Below are positions 36,455 to 45,653 of a DNA stretch of 64,000 nucleotides, in pieces. Numbering within the stretch: the stretch's first letter is position 1; every line of letters starts with the position of its first letter. The stretch comes from Vibrio kanaloae (GTDB lineage Bacteria; Pseudomonadota; Gammaproteobacteria; Enterobacterales; Vibrionaceae), in contig NZ_AP025498.1 in the NCBI RefSeq assembly GCF_024347535.1, positions 372,001 to 436,000 of the forward strand, given 5' to 3'. The position numbers and the translations under genes were made by a program. The notes beneath the pieces are model-generated. The model did no database searches. It was not told where the DNA came from and saw nothing but the letters and a program-made list of their open reading frames with translations.

Positions 36455-37279
36455 ATGCCAAAACCTTTACCTTTGCCAAACCTAGATTTGTCTCCGATAG
36501 GCCTTACTGTGCCTCGTCCGGCTGAGATCATTACTTTGCCATCTCACATGGATTGCCACGATCACCATTATTCGCAGGTAGTCATTGGTTTAAAAGGACG
36601 GGCTGAGTTTGAGATCAACGGGAAAGGTAATCTTGTCGGGCCTGGGCAAGGTTGTGTGGTGACGGCTAGCTCTGATCATGCTTTCGGGGGAGTGGTCGGT
36701 CAATCGGATATTCTAGTGCTTAATATGCCAATGCCAACCGATGATGACCCTCTGATGCTAGAGAAAATTAACCAGTTAGCATCATCGAATGTCTACTTCC
36801 AATTAGACGCGCAAATTCAAAAGCTTATTCATATGCTAGTGCAAGAGATGCAGGCGAGCCCTGATGATCTCCTGTTGAGTCGTGCGTGTAATGATACGGT
36901 GATAGCGTTGATGCAAAGACATATTTCAGCATTTGAAACCTTAATAAAAGACTCGCGTTTTGATCTTGATGCATTGGATCGGTACATCGAGCAGCACCTA
37001 GTGAACAAGATCTCGGTCGCGCAACTTGCGGGTAGTGTGTTCTTAGGTGAAAGTCAGTTCCACATGCTATTTAAAGCTCAAATGGGTATTACTCCACATC
37101 AGTATGTTTTGGGTAAACGCATCGATCGCGCCCGCCGCTTAATCGAACAAGGTAATCTTAGCCTTGGTCAGGTAGCAGAACTTGCTGGTTTCTCCGGTCA
37201 ATCCTCTTTTACTCACACCTTTTCGCGCCTTCAAGGCATGTCACCATCTCAATACAAAAAGCAAATTTCTGTTAAATAA
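36455..37279 (+). CDS. AraC-family transcriptional regulator, probable proline-catabolism activator
   Basis: A 274-residue regulator. The N-terminal cupin-like sensor (HDHHYSQVVIGLKGRAEFEI) and the C-terminal double HTH (ISVAQLAGSVFLGESQFH to LSLGQVAELAGFSGQSSF, ending MSPSQYKK) are both clear. It reads toward putA, which begins 182 bases later. The PutA here has no DNA-binding domain of its own, so this protein is the natural candidate to control the put genes. That is inference from position. Confidence 0.88.
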   Translation: MPKPLPLPNLDLSPIGLTVPRPAEIITLPSHMDCHDHHYSQVVIGLKGRAEFEINGKGNLVGPGQGCVVTASSDHAFGGVVGQSDILVLNMPMPTDDDPLMLEKINQLASSNVYFQLDAQIQKLIHMLVQEMQASPDDLLLSRACNDTVIALMQRHISAFETLIKDSRFDLDALDRYIEQHLVNKISVAQLAGSVFLGESQFHMLFKAQMGITPHQYVLGKRIDRARRLIEQGNLSLGQVAELAGFSGQSSFTHTFSRLQGMSPSQYKKQISVK

Positions 37280-37423
37280 TGGAATGAAATACCAGGTTAT
37301 ATTAAAGTTTCATATGTGACGTTGTGTTTGTTTTGTTAATAAAGCGAGCTTTTGGCAAAAACCCCGGAGTTTTTGACAAGTAATCCTTATATACTCAAAA
37401 TACACTGCTGCCATTGTAGAGAG

Positions 37424-37440
37424 CCCGAACTCTTTTCGGG
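37424..37440 (+). other. Hairpin in the putA leader
   Basis: CCCGAA / TTCGGG with a 5-base loop, ending 20 bases before the putA ATG. It has no T run. It may influence translation or be incidental. Confidence 0.4.
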
Positions 37441-37460
37441 TGTGAGATTAAGGAAAACGC

Positions 37461-40400
37461 ATGTTTACAGCTACTGATGTGTTAAAACCAGAATTCAATG
37501 AGCAATCGCTTGATGATCTATGGTCGCTTATCTCACCATTGTATATGGTGGATGAAACCCAATGGCTAGAGCAGCTCCTGCCACTAGCTACCCCTTCTGA
37601 GTCTGAAAAGAAGCAAATCGCAGACAAAACGACATCATTGATCGAATCTATCCGCGCGGATAAGACTTCTATCCAGATGATCGATGCCTTGTTGCTTGAA
37701 TACAGCTTAGATACTCAAGAAGGCATCTTGCTGATGTGTCTGGCGGAAGCTTTGATGCGTATTCCTGACTCAGCAACGGCTGATGCGCTGATTCGTGACA
37801 AACTCAGTGTTGCGGATTGGAAATCTCACCTGAAGAATTCTGACTCGGTTTTTGTTAACGCATCAACTTGGGGCCTAATGCTAACAGGCAAGGTGGTTGG
37901 ACTTTCATCTAATGAGCAGAGTGCGGGTCAAGCCGTTAACCGTTTAGTCAACAAGCTTTCTGAGCCGGTAATTCGTAAAGCGATGCACCAAGCGATGAAG
38001 GTGATGGGTCACCAATTCGTTCTTGGCCGCAGCATTGCTGAAGCGCAAAAGAACGGTAAATCTATGCGTGACAAAGGTTTTACCTACTCATACGACATGC
38101 TAGGTGAAGCAGCGCTGACTACGGCAGACGCAAACAAATACTTCAAAGATTACCTCATGGCGATTGAAGCCGTGGGTCGAGATACCTACGTATCTTCAAA
38201 ATCGAGTCCTGCTCCATCGGTTTCTATCAAGCTTTCTGCGCTTCACCCACGTTATGAAGTGGCGAACGAAGATCGCGTATTGACTGAACTTTGCGACACG
38301 CTAGAGCAGCTATTGCGCCGCGCCGTAGAGCTTGATGTTGCGATTACGATTGATGCTGAAGAAGCGGATCGCCTAGAGCTTTCTCTTAAATTATTCGAAA
38401 AACTGTACCGCACTGACCTTGTAAAAGGTTGGGGTAAATTTGGTCTGGTTATTCAAGCCTACTCAAAGCGTGCACTGCCTGTTTTAGTATGGCTAAATCG
38501 CTTGGCGAAAGAGCAGGGTGATTTAATCCCGCTTCGCTTGGTGAAAGGCGCTTACTGGGACAGCGAGATCAAATGGTCACAACAGGCTGGTTTCACTGAT
38601 TACCCAGTTTATACACGCAAAGAAGCGACAGACGTAGCTTACCTTGCATGTGCGCGTTACCTATTGAGCCCAAGTGTTCGTGGCAATATCTTCCCGCAGT
38701 TTGCGAGCCACAATGCTCATACGGTTTCTGCTATCGCAGTGATGACTGAGCACAAAGATTTTGAATTCCAACGCTTACACGGCATGGGTGATTCTCTTTA
38801 CAATCATGCGATGGAAGCTTACCAACAGTCAGTACGTATCTACGCACCGGTTGGCAGCCATAAAGACCTTCTGCCATACCTAGTACGTCGCTTGCTAGAA
38901 AACGGCGCAAACAGCTCGTTTGTACACCGTTTGGTTGATGCTCGCTGCCCAGTTGCTGAGTTGACACAACACCCTGTCGATATGCTTCTGGCATTTGATA
39001 CGCTAAACAACACTAAGATTCCTCTGCCTCCAGCGGTATTCCCTGAGCGTAAGAACTCTTACGGTGTGAACATTGATATCGAAAGTGAAGCTCACCAGTT
39101 TGAAGAGCAGGTTAAGTCTTACCTTAACAATCAATGGACTGCAGGCCCTGTGATCAACGGTGAATCTCTTGCCGAAAGCATGATCAAGGCTGATCAGAAC
39201 GTTGAGCAAGTAACCGCACCTTACGATCGTCGTATTAATGTGGGTCAGGTGGCTTTCGCTAACCTTGATCATGTTTCCGCAGCGATCACTGGCGCAGATG
39301 CGGCATTCGCTGATTGGAACGCAACATCGGTTGAAACCAAAGCGGCTGCGCTTGAGAAGTTGGCTGACCTGATGGAAGACAACCTTGCTGAGCTAGTGGC
39401 GATTTGTCATCAAGAAGCGGGTAAGACGATTCACGATAGCGTTGATGAAGTACGTGAAGCGGTCGACTTCTGTCGTTACTACGCAAAACAAGCAAACAAC
39501 CTACAAGGTTTCGAACTAAAAGGTTTTGATGGCCAAACACGAATCGCTTCACGACAAGGTCGCGGTGTGTTCGTTTGTATCAGCCCTTGGAACTTCCCTC
39601 TCGCTATCTTCCTAGGCCAAATTACAGCGGCACTAGTCGCGGGTAACACGGTTGTGGCGAAACCTGCTGAGCAAACAAGTTTGATTGCAGCTCGCGCCGT
39701 TGAACTGATGAATGAAGCGGGTTTCCCTGCTGGCACCATTCAGTTACTTCCAGGTCGTGGTGCTGAGATCGGCAGTGCGCTAACTAGTCATGATGCGATT
39801 GCGGGTGTTGCCTTTACTGGTTCAACACCAACGGCACAACGAATCAACGTGTCTTTGGCAAGCCGTAACGCTAAGCCTGTTCCGTTTATCGCGGAAACCG
39901 GTGGCCAGAACGCGATGATCGTCGACAGTACCGCACTGCCTGAACAGGTGGTTCGTGATGTGATTCGTTCTGCATTTGCTTCGGCAGGTCAACGTTGTTC
40001 TGCACTGCGTGTGCTTTACATCCAAGAGGACATTGCAGACCGCGTGATTGCATTGATTCATGGCGCGATGGACGAGCTTAGTGTTGGCATCCCACATCTT
40101 CATAAAACGGATGTTGGTCCTGTTATCGACCAAAATGCGAAGCAGAAGTTGTTGGCGCACTTAGAAAACATGACCAATACCCAGAAGAAGGTGGCTCAAC
40201 TTTCTCTAGGTACGGATTGTGAACATGGTGATTTTGTTCCACCAAGTGCATTTGAAATTGATGACATCAGCTGCTTAAAAGAAGAGCAATTTGGTCCTGT
40301 GCTGCATATTGTTCGCTTCAAAGCGAGTGAGTTAGCGCAAGTTGTAGATCAAATTAATCAAACAGGTTTTGGCCTAACTATGGGGATCCACAGCCGTAAC

Positions 40401-40598
40401 GAGACTACTTACCGTTGGATCGAAAAACACGTTCGTGTGGGGAACTGCTACATCAACCGTGACCAAGTGGGTGCTGTTGTTGGTGTTCAACCATTTGGTG
40501 GCCAAGGTTTGTCGGGTACTGGCCCTAAAGCGGGTGGTCCTCACTACCTGTATCGCTTTACCGATGTTCATTTTTCTCAATCACAAGACAAGGCATAA
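37461..40598 (+). CDS. putA: Bifunctional proline dehydrogenase / P5C dehydrogenase PutA, short form
   Basis: 1045 residues. The FAD-dependent proline dehydrogenase half (~80-490) includes KLSALHPRYE, LIPLRLVKGAYWDSEIK and the R-x-x-R region of the barrel. The NAD-dependent L-glutamate-gamma-semialdehyde dehydrogenase half (~550-1040) has SPWNFPLAIFLGQI, FTGSTPTAQ, ETGGQNAMIV and catalytic cysteine in ASAGQRCSALRVLY. It converts proline to glutamate. Compared with E. coli PutA (1320 residues) it lacks both the N-terminal ribbon-helix-helix repressor domain and the C-terminal ALDH-superfamily domain; a separate ALDH-like gene follows 11 bases later. AAGGAAAACGC precedes the ATG. Confidence 0.96.
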   Translation: MFTATDVLKPEFNEQSLDDLWSLISPLYMVDETQWLEQLLPLATPSESEKKQIADKTTSLIESIRADKTSIQMIDALLLEYSLDTQEGILLMCLAEALMRIPDSATADALIRDKLSVADWKSHLKNSDSVFVNASTWGLMLTGKVVGLSSNEQSAGQAVNRLVNKLSEPVIRKAMHQAMKVMGHQFVLGRSIAEAQKNGKSMRDKGFTYSYDMLGEAALTTADANKYFKDYLMAIEAVGRDTYVSSKSSPAPSVSIKLSALHPRYEVANEDRVLTELCDTLEQLLRRAVELDVAITIDAEEADRLELSLKLFEKLYRTDLVKGWGKFGLVIQAYSKRALPVLVWLNRLAKEQGDLIPLRLVKGAYWDSEIKWSQQAGFTDYPVYTRKEATDVAYLACARYLLSPSVRGNIFPQFASHNAHTVSAIAVMTEHKDFEFQRLHGMGDSLYNHAMEAYQQSVRIYAPVGSHKDLLPYLVRRLLENGANSSFVHRLVDARCPVAELTQHPVDMLLAFDTLNNTKIPLPPAVFPERKNSYGVNIDIESEAHQFEEQVKSYLNNQWTAGPVINGESLAESMIKADQNVEQVTAPYDRRINVGQVAFANLDHVSAAITGADAAFADWNATSVETKAAALEKLADLMEDNLAELVAICHQEAGKTIHDSVDEVREAVDFCRYYAKQANNLQGFELKGFDGQTRIASRQGRGVFVCISPWNFPLAIFLGQITAALVAGNTVVAKPAEQTSLIAARAVELMNEAGFPAGTIQLLPGRGAEIGSALTSHDAIAGVAFTGSTPTAQRINVSLASRNAKPVPFIAETGGQNAMIVDSTALPEQVVRDVIRSAFASAGQRCSALRVLYIQEDIADRVIALIHGAMDELSVGIPHLHKTDVGPVIDQNAKQKLLAHLENMTNTQKKVAQLSLGTDCEHGDFVPPSAFEIDDISCLKEEQFGPVLHIVRFKASELAQVVDQINQTGFGLTMGIHSRNETTYRWIEKHVRVGNCYINRDQVGAVVGVQPFGGQGLSGTGPKAGGPHYLYRFTDVHFSQSQDKA

Positions 40599-40609
40599 GG
40601 AGCAGTATC

Positions 40610-41314
40610 ATGGTTCATCAAGTGACAGGTTTTTCTGATGCTTTGCTAGCGTGGGAACAATGGAATCTTACTGACTTTGATTATAAGAGTGCTCAGGTAC
40701 TTTCATTTAAATCAGAGATCGAAAGCCAATCTGCACCTTTGGCAGCAGTAGCGACTTATCATCTAGAGCAAGCGTCAGCATTACTTGCAGAACACCACCT
40801 CATGCCAGGTCCTACGGGCGAAACCAACGAGTTGTATGCTGCAGGTCGTGGTGTGGCTTTGGTGATTGTTGATGATTGCGAAGAGAAAGTGCCAGCACTG
40901 CAAACCGCAATGGCAATGATTATTGCGGCACTATTGGCTGGGAACAGCGTTCAGTTGTGCAGTGATGACGTGCAGTTCAACACCTTAATTGCCGATGCGG
41001 CGACACAAGCGAATCTGCCAACTAACTTGGTGCAAGTTGCCTCGTATGACGCTGCACAACAGCTGCTGTCTTGCGATGTACGAAGCGTAGGTTATGTAGG
41101 TAACTCAAAATCTGCACAAGCTATCAATTTACAGCTTGCTAAGCGTGACGGTGCAATCGTTGGTTTAGTAGCTGAAACGGATCTTACGGCAATGAATGTT
41201 GCTAACGATCCACACTTATCGCTGCGTTTTATTACTGAGCGTACGCGAACTATAAATATAACAGCCGTGGGTGGTAACGCGACCTTGCTCGAACTGGGAA
41301 GCGAAGCTCACTAA
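40610..41314 (+). CDS. Stand-alone ALDH-superfamily-like protein of the put operon
   Basis: A 234-residue protein often annotated as P5C dehydrogenase, but far too short and without the catalytic cysteine/glutamate motifs. It has an ALDH-like Rossmann portion (GRGVALVIVDDCEEKVPALQTAMAMIIAALLAGNSVQL, cited as a region at residues ~80-118) and ends with LRFITERTRTINITAVGGNATLLELG, resembling the terminal dimerisation flap of aldehyde dehydrogenases. AAGGAGCAGTATC precedes the ATG, 11 bases after putA. I infer that it supplies in trans the non-catalytic C-terminal ALDH domain that longer PutAs carry. Confidence 0.78.
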   Translation: MVHQVTGFSDALLAWEQWNLTDFDYKSAQVLSFKSEIESQSAPLAAVATYHLEQASALLAEHHLMPGPTGETNELYAAGRGVALVIVDDCEEKVPALQTAMAMIIAALLAGNSVQLCSDDVQFNTLIADAATQANLPTNLVQVASYDAAQQLLSCDVRSVGYVGNSKSAQAINLQLAKRDGAIVGLVAETDLTAMNVANDPHLSLRFITERTRTINITAVGGNATLLELGSEAH

Positions 41315-41327
41315 CCTTCAGTAAAAC

Positions 41328-41351
41328 GGGCTTTGAGGTTCCTCAAAGCCC
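41328..41351 (+). other. Long hairpin between the ALDH-like gene and putP
   Basis: GGGCTTTGAGG / CCTCAAAGCCC, a perfect 11-bp stem with a 2-base spacer, 14 bases after the stop. There is no proper T run downstream, so it may be a leaky terminator or an RNA-stability element that sets put operon polarity. Confidence 0.6.
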
Positions 41352-41447
41352 TATATCTCCTAACTAAATGATTAACCTTTTCTCTCATGGCGAGATTAAT
41401 CCATATAGTCAGGCATGGAAGGCATTCTACAAAATGAGGACTATCAA

Positions 41448-42941
41448 ATGATAGAAAACAGCTTTGCAATAACGACGACGTTTATTGCGTATCTAATTAT
41501 GATGCTAGCAATCGGTGTTATTGCTTACAAACGTACATCTAACTCAACTGACTACTTCCTAGGTGGTCGTTCGTTAGGCCCATGGCCTGCTGCACTTTCT
41601 GCTGGTGCATCAGACATGAGTGGTTGGTTGCTACTTGGCCTACCAGGTTACGCTTACGCTGCTGGCTTTGAAGCATTCTGGCTTGCTGGTGGACTACTTG
41701 TTGGTACTTGGGCGAACTGGTTAATCAGTGCTAAACGTCTACGTACTTACAGTATTACAACAGAATCACTGACGTTGCCTGAGTTCCTATCTCGTCGTTT
41801 CAATGATAATTCGAAGTTGATTCAAACGATCTCTGCTTTCTTTATCCTTTTATTCTTCCTTTTCTACACAAGTTCAGGACTAGTAGCGGGTGGTAAATTG
41901 TTTGAAACGGTATTCGGCCTAGATTATACAACAGCGGTTATTATCGGCACGGTATGTGTGGTTTCGTATACCCTGTTTGGTGGTTTCCTTGCGGTATCTT
42001 GGACTGACTTGGTTCAAGGTCTGTTGATGTCTGCTGCGCTATTGATTGTACCAATCGCAGCTATGAACGGTGGCCTTGGTCAGCTATCTACTGACCTTCA
42101 TAACATCAACCCAGAGCTACTCACGCTATGGAATGATGCGAAAGGTGAGCCTCTTTCTGCTATCGCGATCATCTCGCTAGCTGCATGGGGTCTAGGTTAC
42201 TTTGGTCAGCCACACATCCTTGCTCGTTTCAAAGCAACGCGTAGCAATAAAGACCTAACAACAGCGCGTCGTATCGCTGTGGTATGGACTGCACTGTCTA
42301 TGATTGGTGCAATGTTGGTTGGTCTTGTTGGTTTAGTTTACGTGACTAACTCTGGCGCGCCTAAGCTAGAGGATGGCGAGAAGATCTTCATGCTTCTTGT
42401 GAACGCGATGTTCCACCCAGTAATCGCAGGTATCCTACTGGCGGCAATCCTAGCGGCAATCATGAGTACTGCGGATTCGCAACTTCTTGTTTCTTCATCT
42501 GCAATGGCAGAAGATCTGTACAAGCAAGTACTTAAGAAAGATGCGACGTCTGAAGAGATCGTTCGTGTAGGTCGCTTCGCGGTAATCCTAATCTCTCTTA
42601 TTGCACTTGCTCTAGCAATGACACCAGACAGTTCAGTACTTGGCCTTGTGTCTTACGCATGGGCTGGTTTTGGTGCTGCATTCGGTCCTGCTATCGTATT
42701 GAGCCTGTATTGGTCTCGTATGAACCGCAACGGCGCTCTAGCGGGTATCGTGGTTGGTGGTGTAACGATTGTTCTTTGGAAACAGTTCACGGGCGGTTGG
42801 TTCGATGTTTACGAAATCGTACCGGGTATCATCCTATCGACTATCTCTATCGTTATCGTGAGTCTAATCACTGGCGAGCCAGAAGACCAAGTTAAGAAGC
42901 AACACGCTGAGTTCGAGAAAAACCTTGTTGAACTAGACTAA
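41448..42941 (+). CDS. putP: Sodium/proline symporter PutP
   Basis: About 497 residues with some 13 membrane helices of the SSS family. Recognisable parts are the start MIENSFAITTTFIAYLIMM, the sodium/proline-site region GPWPAALSAGASDMSGWLLLG on helix 2 and ILLAAILAAIMSTADSQLLVSSS on helix 8. It imports proline with sodium for the PutA upstream. The frame extends to 41415, but GAGGA lies 7 bases before the ATG at 41448 and this N-terminus matches the family. A terminator and a parS2 site follow. Confidence 0.96.
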   Translation: MIENSFAITTTFIAYLIMMLAIGVIAYKRTSNSTDYFLGGRSLGPWPAALSAGASDMSGWLLLGLPGYAYAAGFEAFWLAGGLLVGTWANWLISAKRLRTYSITTESLTLPEFLSRRFNDNSKLIQTISAFFILLFFLFYTSSGLVAGGKLFETVFGLDYTTAVIIGTVCVVSYTLFGGFLAVSWTDLVQGLLMSAALLIVPIAAMNGGLGQLSTDLHNINPELLTLWNDAKGEPLSAIAIISLAAWGLGYFGQPHILARFKATRSNKDLTTARRIAVVWTALSMIGAMLVGLVGLVYVTNSGAPKLEDGEKIFMLLVNAMFHPVIAGILLAAILAAIMSTADSQLLVSSSAMAEDLYKQVLKKDATSEEIVRVGRFAVILISLIALALAMTPDSSVLGLVSYAWAGFGAAFGPAIVLSLYWSRMNRNGALAGIVVGGVTIVLWKQFTGGWFDVYEIVPGIILSTISIVIVSLITGEPEDQVKKQHAEFEKNLVELD

Positions 42942-43007
42942 TCGTCTGGACTGAGGTTTTCAGCTAAGTCATAGGGCTGGATGCTCACTAGCTCAATGAT
43001 GACAAGA

Positions 43008-43022
43008 GTTTACAATGTAAAC
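43008..43022. other. parS2: parS2 centromere site 5
   Basis: GTTTACAATGTAAAC, a perfect palindromic consensus match, 66 bases after the putP stop and 25 kb from parB2. It directly precedes the putP terminator. Confidence 0.9.
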
Positions 43023-43027
43023 CCTAG

Positions 43028-43059
43028 AATAGAGTCACTTCGGTGGCTCTATTTTTTTT
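43028..43059 (+). terminator. putP terminator
   Basis: Stem AATAGAGTCAC / GTGGCTCTATT with one G-T pair and a TTCG tetraloop (43039-43042), then a run of eight T residues. Confidence 0.93.
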
Positions 43060-43327
43060 GTCTATTTTCTAATGCCTTGAGTTCTTACTGGTCAATATTA
43101 GATGGAGATAATACCTTTCATCGAGCTTAGCGTGATAAGAACGTGGTGAGAGCATTCAGCGCGTGGAGGACTGATATTAGTGACGTTTGATGTCAAAAAT
43201 ATAATAGAAAAATGATTGTTTTTTGAACTTGGCGCCCACTTTTGTATTTAGCTCCGTGAATTGTGGAACCTAATTAGACATGATGTGTCAATTGTCAGTA
43301 ACTACTAAAGACCTATAGGACAAAGGT

Positions 43328-43558
43328 ATGCCTGATCTCTATTGCAAAGGATGTAAAAAAACAACACCACATAAGTCGGTAATGAAACGTTGTGAATCAG
43401 AGCCTGAGACCGTTTCCGGTCGTATGATGCAATGGACGTCAAAACTATTTAGTGGCAACCTTCACTATAATATGGAAACTCAGCACTTCTGTCGCACGTG
43501 CAATTGCCGCAGTGAAACTGGAAGCACAGTTCCCCGAGTTGGTCTCGCTAACGTATAG
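43328..43558 (+). CDS. Small zinc-ribbon-like protein
   Basis: A 76-residue protein with two cysteine pairs, CKGC (near residue 6) and CRTCNC (near residue 58), the usual layout of a zinc ribbon, and a basic stretch between them. AGGACAAAGGT precedes the ATG and a good terminator follows, so it looks like a real single gene. No known family was recognised. A DNA- or RNA-binding role is possible. Confidence 0.75.
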   Translation: MPDLYCKGCKKTTPHKSVMKRCESEPETVSGRMMQWTSKLFSGNLHYNMETQHFCRTCNCRSETGSTVPRVGLANV

Positions 43559-43580
43559 TAAGTGTTTACTAACCTAGAGA

Positions 43581-43605
43581 AAAACCTCCGCTAGGGAGGT
43601 TTTTT
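43581..43605 (+). terminator. Terminator of the zinc-ribbon gene
   Basis: Stem AAAACCTCC / GGAGGTTTT with a 5-base loop (GCTAG) and a T run. Confidence 0.9.
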
Positions 43606-44046
43606 GTTTTCGATGTCGTTTTGAATTCAAGTTCTGCTTCAATGCTATTGTCATCATTTTTCACTTTCCATCCACAATTTGAGTGCTCGATTTATTAGTG
43701 CTTGAGTAACATGCTTTGATTCTGCCCTTCAGCTAACACAGTACGGTTGGTACGCAATTTTTTGTGTTTTAATCATAGAATTATCCCTGACCTTTGCTCA
43801 TTTTATTATTCACTTTGGTATTTTCCCTTCTTTCTTTTCTGGCTCAATTTATGTGTTAATCGGGTCATGGCTATAATAGTTTGTTAATAACTTAATATTG
43901 ACAGGGGCTACTACCATTTTTCGGGTATTTACATTTTCTTTGAATGTTGTTGATGTATTTAGTTTTTAAATGTGTGAGCAGGGTTTTGCCCGATTGCTCT
44001 TAGTATGGAATATACTGAGCCGAATTTAGAATGTTTAAGGAATGTT
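43606..44046. other. Intergenic region, no gene seen
   Basis: About 440 AT-rich bases upstream of the Lrp-family gene, presumably its promoter region. No RNA gene or clear operator palindrome was recognised. Confidence 0.5.
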
Positions 44047-44535
44047 ATGTCTCAGCATCAACTTGATCGTATCGATAAAGAGATACTAAGAATTCTGCAT
44101 ATAAAAGGGCGCCTGCCAGTTGTTGAATTAGCGAAACAGGTAAACCTAACAACTTCTCCTTGCTCTGATAGACTGAAACGACTGGAAAAAGAGCGTTACA
44201 TAACGGGTTATCACGCTGAATTGTGCTCAGAAAAGTTAGGGCTTGATGTGCAAGTCTTTATCCATATCCGTCTCGATCAAACCAGTTTTTCGATTTTTGA
44301 TAAATTTGCTCAAGCGGTTGAGTTGATGCCTGAGGTGGAAGAGTGCTATTCATTGTCTGGTGACTTTGACACCATGATCAAGGTTCGAGTTAAAGATATG
44401 AAGGCATACCAAGCCTTTATGGCAACCAAACTAGGCACCTTGCCAGGCGTTATTCAGACGCGTAGTGAAGTCGTGATTGAAGAGCATAAAAAGGGTTTTG
44501 GTGTAAACCCTGAGTTGTTGGCAACCTTGAAGTAG
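44047..44535 (+). CDS. Lrp/AsnC-family transcriptional regulator
   Basis: About 162 residues: an N-terminal HTH (LDRIDKEILRILHIKGRLPV, then LAKQVNLTTSPCSDRLKRLE) and the C-terminal RAM effector domain (VFIHIRLDQTSFSIFDKFAQ, then EVEECYSLSGDFDTMIKV). AAGGA lies 6 bases before the ATG at 44047, so I chose it over an in-frame ATG at 44005. Members sense amino acids. With put genes upstream and the citrulline-type hydrolase downstream it may regulate amino-acid breakdown, but its targets cannot be read from sequence. Confidence 0.9.
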   Translation: MSQHQLDRIDKEILRILHIKGRLPVVELAKQVNLTTSPCSDRLKRLEKERYITGYHAELCSEKLGLDVQVFIHIRLDQTSFSIFDKFAQAVELMPEVEECYSLSGDFDTMIKVRVKDMKAYQAFMATKLGTLPGVIQTRSEVVIEEHKKGFGVNPELLATLK

Positions 44536-44584
44536 AGCGACGTCTTCGCGGCTTCATAGCTAAAGTGGGTGTTGATTGGATATA

Positions 44585-44612
44585 AAAATGGAAGCTGATG
44601 AGCTTCCATTTT
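44585..44612. terminator. Bidirectional terminator
   Basis: Perfect 12-bp stem AAAATGGAAGCT / AGCTTCCATTTT with a 4-base loop, between the convergent Lrp and DUF445 genes. Confidence 0.9.
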
Positions 44613-44660
44613 TTGTTGGGTGCCAGAAAAAAGCAATCAGATAAACTGAGAACGAGCAGA

Positions 44661-45365
44661 CTAAAGGGTAATCGCCGCAGAAATTAAACCGATTATACCG
44701 CCGAACACACCACCCCAAACGACTAGCCAGCCAAGGTGTTTCTTGATCATGGTTTGAACCATCTCTTTAACGAGTTTTGGTGTTAGTTCATTCAAACGCT
44801 GATCGATTATCGCTTCAATGTTCTCTTTGATTTCATCCATCATTGCAGGCGACTCAAGTTCATCTTTAATGGCATTTTTTACAGAGTCACTCTTGCTGAT
44901 TTCAATCACAGATTCTTGCATCTTCTCCACAAATGGCGCTTTCATCGGTTGTAGTGCTTCTGTGCCGCCAACCATTGCCAACATGCCACCAAACTGTGAG
45001 TTCTCGATTACATGAACCAGTGAATCGAACGCAGGATTAAAGTCGATCTTCTTAATCACTGGCTCTAGATTGAGCGATTTGCCAGTCATCTCACTGCTAA
45101 GGAAGCGGTCGATGTTACTTTCAGTAAAGAACTGTTCCATCATCAGTTGCTTAATGGCGGCCTTGAACTCTTCAAAACGCGCAGGAATGACGCCTGAGCC
45201 ATATAGGCCGGGTACTTTTTCGAACAACATATGGATCGCAAGCCAGTTGGTGATGGCGCCTGAAAATGCAAATAGGCCAGCATAAAGCAAGTATTGGTTT
45301 GCTGTCGCATAGCCGCCAGCAAGCAGTGCTAACGCAAGCACGTTAGTTAAGACACTTTTATTCAT
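44661..45365 (-). CDS. DUF445-family membrane protein
   Basis: A 234-residue protein with hydrophobic segments at both ends (residues ~5-40, ending NWLAIHMLFEKVPGLYGSGVIP, and ~212-232, VVWGGVFGGIIGLISAAI) and a charged helical middle. The family signature NWLAIxMLF is clear. Function is unknown; family members are often linked to envelope stress or spore structure. Single gene with no operon partner. Confidence 0.85.
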   Translation of the reverse strand: MNKSVLTNVLALALLAGGYATANQYLLYAGLFAFSGAITNWLAIHMLFEKVPGLYGSGVIPARFEEFKAAIKQLMMEQFFTESNIDRFLSSEMTGKSLNLEPVIKKIDFNPAFDSLVHVIENSQFGGMLAMVGGTEALQPMKAPFVEKMQESVIEISKSDSVKNAIKDELESPAMMDEIKENIEAIIDQRLNELTPKLVKEMVQTMIKKHLGWLVVWGGVFGGIIGLISAAITL

Positions 45366-45484
45366 GGTTGATCTCTAGAATGAGTATTGCGCGCATTTTA
45401 AGAAAAAAACGCCAAGAAAAAAACCCAAAGGATCAATCTAGTGATGGAAAGGGAAATACAGAGTGCCGAATGACGAATATAAAA

Positions 45485-45514
45485 AAGGCTAGCCTTCCCC
45501 CGAAGTCTAGCCTT
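45485..45514. terminator. Weak hairpin, possible terminator
   Basis: AAGGCTAG / CTAGCCTT with a 14-base loop. On the - strand it is followed by six T residues, but it lies 140 bases before the end of the ABC exporter gene and reads away from it, so its purpose is unclear. Confidence 0.4.
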
Positions 45515-45653
45515 ATTCCAGAACGCGCAAGCGAAGCGCCTTTGATGTTAATCTCATTATATAGTTACGAAATAACATTCTGCTATGTGTAATTCACTCG
45601 TTAATTAACAAATTGATGTGAAACACGCCACATAATTTAAAATATCACATGAA

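Noticed and set aside
40610..41314. Independent P5C dehydrogenase enzyme
   Set aside because: At 234 residues it lacks the catalytic cysteine and half of the ALDH fold, and PutA already carries that activity.
44741..44752. TGATCATGG within the DUF445 gene as an RctB site
   Set aside because: Only the 6-base palindrome TGATCA is shared; that much is expected by chance many times in 64 kb.
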